Shown here piece by piece: positions 6,111-7,963 of a stretch of 7,963 bases of DNA. Each line of letters starts with the position of its first letter. Positions within the stretch are counted from its first letter, which is position 1. A program made the translations under genes and the position numbers. Under the pieces are notes generated by a model. It searched no databases, was not told the DNA's origin, and saw only the letters and a list, made by a program, of their open reading frames with translations. Source of the stretch: an uncultured Alphaproteobacteria bacterium (GTDB taxonomy: Bacteria; Pseudomonadota; Alphaproteobacteria; RF32; CAG-239); the NCBI GenBank assembly GCA_900540425.1, contig UQFU01000074.1:1-7963 (forward strand), written 5' to 3'.

Positions 6111-6156
6111 TTATTTTCTCCTTAAGTTAATTAAAATTCAAAAATTCCGCTCCTGG

Positions 6157-7545
6157 CTAGAACGGGAATTTTCCACTCATTCCGCCCGGGAATTTTCCGC
6201 CGAACGGATTGTTTTTCATAAGCGAGGACACGGCACCCAAACCGCCCATCCTGCCCATTTTTTTCATCATGGCCGACATTTGCTCATATTGTTTGAGCAG
6301 TTTGTTGACCTCGTGAACTTCAACACCGGCTCCGGCAGCAATCCTTTTTTTGCGCGAAGCCTTGATAATATCAGGATTGCGGCGCTCCCCCCTGGTCATG
6401 GAAAGGATAATCGCTTCCTGTTTCTTAATCAGATTATCGCCGACGCCGGCCTGTTCAATCTGATTTTTGAATTTGGAAAGCCCCGGCAGCATACCAATCA
6501 GATTGCCGATGCTTCCCAATTTCTGAACCTGTCGCAGCTGCCCGAGCATATCTTCCAGATCAAACTTGCCTTTGAGCATTTTGCCGGCCATTTTTTCGGC
6601 CTCGGCACGGTCGACGTTTTCCATGGCCTTTTCAACCAGCGTCACAACGTCGCCCTGCCCCAAAATCCTTCCGGCCAGGCGCTCGGGGTAAAACTCTTCA
6701 ATCTCGTCTGTCTTTTCGCCGGTGCCCAAAAATTTAATCGGAACGCCCGAAACCATTTTCATTGACAAAGCAGCGCCGGCGCGCGCCGAACCGTCAATCC
6801 GGGTCAGGACAATACCGGTAATGCCGATTTGGCGATTGAACTCTTCCGCCACATGGCAGGCTTCCTGCCCGATCATGGCATCGGCAACCAGCAAAACTTC
6901 CGCAGGCCGGGCGATTTCTTTAACTTCCGCGGCTTCGTCCATCAGGTTCCGGTCAATCTGCAAGCGACCGGCCGTATCAAGTATAATAACGTCATAGCCG
7001 CCTTTTTTGCCTTCGGACAAGGCGCGGCGCGTAATTTCGGCCGGTTTTTCGCCTTTGACAATCGGCAGGGCATCAACCTTAATCTGCGCTCCCAGCTGGG
7101 CCAACTGTTCCTGTGCGGCCGGACGATAGACGTCCAGCGAGACCAGCAGCACCTTTTTGCGCTGTTTGTTTTGCAGGCGGGCGGCAATTTTGGCCGAGGT
7201 TGTCGTTTTTCCCGACCCCTGAAGCCCGACCATTAAAATACAAACCGGGGGAACCGCCCGAAAATTCAACTCGCAACTTTCGGCGCCCAACAATTTGACC
7301 AATTCGTCATGGACAATTTTGACAACCATTTGGCCGGGCGTAACCGACTTGACAACTTTTTCGCCCAGAGCCTGCTCTCTGACCTGAGCAATAAAGCTTT
7401 TGGCAACCGGAAGGGAGACATCGGCTTCCAGCAAAGCAACCCGAATTTCGCGCATTGCTTCGTCAATGTCTTTTTCATTCAATACACCCCGGGAGGTGAT
7501 TTTGGCAAAGACTGAGCCTAATTTATCTGTCAACGCCTCAAAAAT
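6157..7545 (-). CDS. ffh: Signal recognition particle protein Ffh (probable ATT start)
   Basis: Ffh binds 4.5S RNA and signal sequences of nascent membrane proteins, and with FtsY delivers ribosomes to the membrane in a GTP-dependent cycle. From an ATT at 7545 it has 462 aa. The N domain (1-about 90) has the ALLEADVSLPV helix. The G domain contains GLQGSGKTTTSAKIA (107-121), DVYRPAAQEQL (138-148), DTAGRLQ (190-196), TRIDGSARAG (248-257) and GTGEKTDEIEEF (274-285). The Met-rich M domain follows (about 330-462), with SMTRGERRNPDII, SRKKRIAAGAG and a GGK/GGM tail. The only standard start is TTG at 7533, giving 458 aa. ATT is preferred because it restores the family N-terminus MFEALTDKL and has AGGA eight bases upstream, whereas TTG has only GAGG two bases away. 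First gene of the operon; 46 bases before rpsP. No 4.5S RNA gene is seen nearby. Confidence 0.96.
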   Translation of the reverse strand: MFEALTDKLGSVFAKITSRGVLNEKDIDEAMREIRVALLEADVSLPVAKSFIAQVREQALGEKVVKSVTPGQMVVKIVHDELVKLLGAESCELNFRAVPPVCILMVGLQGSGKTTTSAKIAARLQNKQRKKVLLVSLDVYRPAAQEQLAQLGAQIKVDALPIVKGEKPAEITRRALSEGKKGGYDVIILDTAGRLQIDRNLMDEAAEVKEIARPAEVLLVADAMIGQEACHVAEEFNRQIGITGIVLTRIDGSARAGAALSMKMVSGVPIKFLGTGEKTDEIEEFYPERLAGRILGQGDVVTLVEKAMENVDRAEAEKMAGKMLKGKFDLEDMLGQLRQVQKLGSIGNLIGMLPGLSKFKNQIEQAGVGDNLIKKQEAIILSMTRGERRNPDIIKASRKKRIAAGAGVEVHEVNKLLKQYEQMSAMMKKMGRMGGLGAVSSLMKNNPFGGKFPGGMSGKFPF

Positions 7546-7557
7546 GGCTTTATTCCT
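7546..7557 (-). promoter_or_regulatory. Ribosome-binding site that supports the ATT start of ffh
   Basis: On the - strand AGGA (7557-7554) is followed by eight bases (ATAAAGCC) and then ATT (7545-7543). It lies 20 bases from the TTG at 7533, too far to serve it. In frame upstream there is no ATG, GTG, TTG or CTG before the stop TAG at 7590-7588. Confidence 0.6.
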
Positions 7558-7567
7558 TTTTTCTATT

Positions 7568-7598
7568 ACAGAATCAGTACCTACATACTATTGCACGC
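7568..7598. repeat. 31-bp direct repeat, copy 1
   Basis: This copy is identical over 31 bases to 7667-7697; both begin ACAGAATCAGTACC and end CTATTGCACGC. It lies between the ffh ribosome-binding site and the rest of the leader. The flanking sequences of the two copies are unrelated, so this is not a simple 99-bp tandem duplication. Confidence 0.9.
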
Positions 7599-7666
7599 AG
7601 GCACGGCCTGAGCGAAAATCCACTTGCCCTTCTGCCACATTCCCGCGTTGCTCCGCAGTCACAACG

Positions 7667-7697
7667 ACAGAATCAGTACCTACATACTATTGCACGC
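7667..7697. repeat. 31-bp direct repeat, copy 2
   Basis: The second perfect copy, 99 bases from the first, with a 68-base spacer (7599-7666). Its last three bases form part of the left arm of the hairpin at 7695-7724. Both copies lie within the predicted ffh leader. Confidence 0.9.
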
Positions 7698-7724
7698 CAG
7701 TGTGCGAACCCTCGCTGACTGGCG
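7695..7724. other. Hairpin in the ffh leader
   Basis: CGCCAGT (7695-7701) pairs with ACTGGCG (7718-7724), and inside it GCGA (7704-7707) pairs with TCGC (7712-7715), leaving a GT/TG internal loop and a four-base apical loop. On the - strand transcript it precedes repeat copy 2. No T-run follows in either direction, so it is not an intrinsic terminator. Confidence 0.55.
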
Positions 7725-7725
7725 G

Positions 7726-7767
7726 TACTCCTTGGAGTATTATAAAAATTCAGTCCATAACGGTGAA
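7726..7767 (-). promoter_or_regulatory. Second candidate promoter of the ffh operon, with a palindrome at its start site
   Basis: On the - strand TTCACC (7767-7762), 17 bases, then TATAAT (7744-7739), a perfect -10 with a poor -35. The predicted start near 7732 falls in the palindrome TACTCC-TT-GGAGTA (7726-7739), a possible regulatory site. The leader would be about 187 bases. Confidence 0.45.
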
Positions 7768-7788
7768 ATTTTTATCGTATTGAGTTGT

Positions 7789-7817
7789 CTTATATCGGGA
7801 AAATCGGTGGCTGTCAA
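7789..7817 (-). promoter_or_regulatory. Principal sigma70-type promoter of the ffh operon
   Basis: On the - strand a consensus TTGACA (7817-7812), a 17-base spacer and TATAAG (7794-7789). The start would be near 7782, giving a leader of about 237 bases before the ATT of ffh. This is the best promoter match in the window and fits a highly expressed ribosomal operon. Confidence 0.75.
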
Positions 7818-7851
7818 GCAAAAATAAACCAATTTTCCGGCTTTTGTCACC

Positions 7852-7879
7852 TTGAATGGGCGGCGGTACGGCATATTTA
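7852..7879 (+). promoter_or_regulatory. Weak candidate promoter for the right-edge gene
   Basis: TTGAAT (7852-7857), 16 bases, then TATTTA (7874-7879), 26 bases before the ATG at 7906. It is divergent from the ffh promoters. The match is modest and the spacing short. Confidence 0.3.
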
Positions 7880-7905
7880 AAAGAAAAACAACCAGGAGCC
7901 CAATC

Positions 7906-7963
7906 ATGAAAGTCGTCATTATCGGCGGGGGGAACGCCCGGAAGGGCCCAAACTTTTCCGGTT
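7906..7963 (+). CDS. Start of a gene with a Gly-rich nucleotide-binding N-terminus (3' partial)
   Basis: The ATG at 7906 is preceded by AGGAG (7894-7898) at seven bases, a good initiation site. Only 19 codons are present. The start, MKVVIIGGGNA, is a beta strand followed by a Gly-rich loop, as in Rossmann-fold NAD- or FAD-binding proteins. The next residues, RKGPNFSG, do not continue the usual GxGxxG/A helix, so either the fold differs or the G/C-rich end of the window contains base or frame errors. The specific protein cannot be named. It is divergent from ffh. Confidence 0.6.
   Translation, partial: MKVVIIGGGNARKGPNFSG

Noticed and set aside
6073..6765. Long + strand frame opposite ffh, and other frames of 130-240 codons opposite rimM and ffh
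   Set aside because: Antisense shadows of strongly conserved genes with no ribosome-binding sites or recognisable products.
7581..7640. Possible 19-residue leader peptide on the - strand (starts MWQKGKWIF) upstream of ffh
   Set aside because: No well-placed Shine-Dalgarno sequence, no attenuator-like terminator after it, and its end lies within the repeat, so it is likely chance.
7568..7697. Two identical 31-bp repeats as a CRISPR array
   Set aside because: Only two copies, a 68-base spacer that is too long, no third repeat, no cas genes, and the position is inside an operon leader.

Overview
The window looks like a chromosome segment of an uncultured alphaproteobacterium of moderate G+C. 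This rests on the ffh-rpsP-rimM-trmD-rplS order, an Ffh with a TRIDG guanine-specificity motif, and an S16 with a long Lys/Ala/Glu-rich tail. The left-hand secreted Cys-rich and DUF1566-like genes resemble those of gut-associated alphaproteobacteria, but that last point is recollection, not something proven here.

Left block (1-2994, + strand). Three genes for exported proteins lie head to tail. The first is the 3' part of a very Cys-rich protein built of exact 154-residue repeats. The second joins one copy of the same Cys module to a DUF1566/Lcl_C-type domain. The third is a shorter DUF1566-type paralogue. A 20-codon minigene sits between genes 1 and 2. After gene 3 come two large stem-loops and a canonical intrinsic terminator (2957-2994). 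The genes probably form one transcription unit whose promoter lies left of the window. The C-terminal half of gene 2 is strikingly AT-rich and Tyr/Asn/Ser-rich compared with its surroundings.

Middle (2995-3972, + strand). A purine-rich spacer of about 230 bases contains a long inverted repeat. It is followed by a sigma70-type promoter whose -10 box lies inside a 7-bp palindrome, and then a 227-aa protein of unknown function with faint ADP-ribosyltransferase-like motifs. A bidirectional terminator (3982-4010) separates it from the convergent operon.

Right block (4032-7545, - strand). This is the conserved operon ffh, rpsP, rimM, trmD, rplS: the protein of the signal recognition particle, ribosomal protein bS16, a 30S maturation factor, the tRNA m1G37 methyltransferase, and ribosomal protein bL19. 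ffh appears to start at a non-canonical ATT. Its long leader (about 190-240 nt from two candidate promoters) holds two copies of a 31-bp direct repeat and a hairpin.

Right edge (7818-7963). A short divergent intergenic region leads to the first 19 codons of a + strand gene beginning MKVVIIGGG, cut by the window end.

No rRNA, tRNA, CRISPR array, transposase or reverse transcriptase was seen. The most interesting material is the Cys-module family with its atypical C-terminal segment in gene 2, the 227-aa orphan with its palindromic promoter, and the ffh start and leader.
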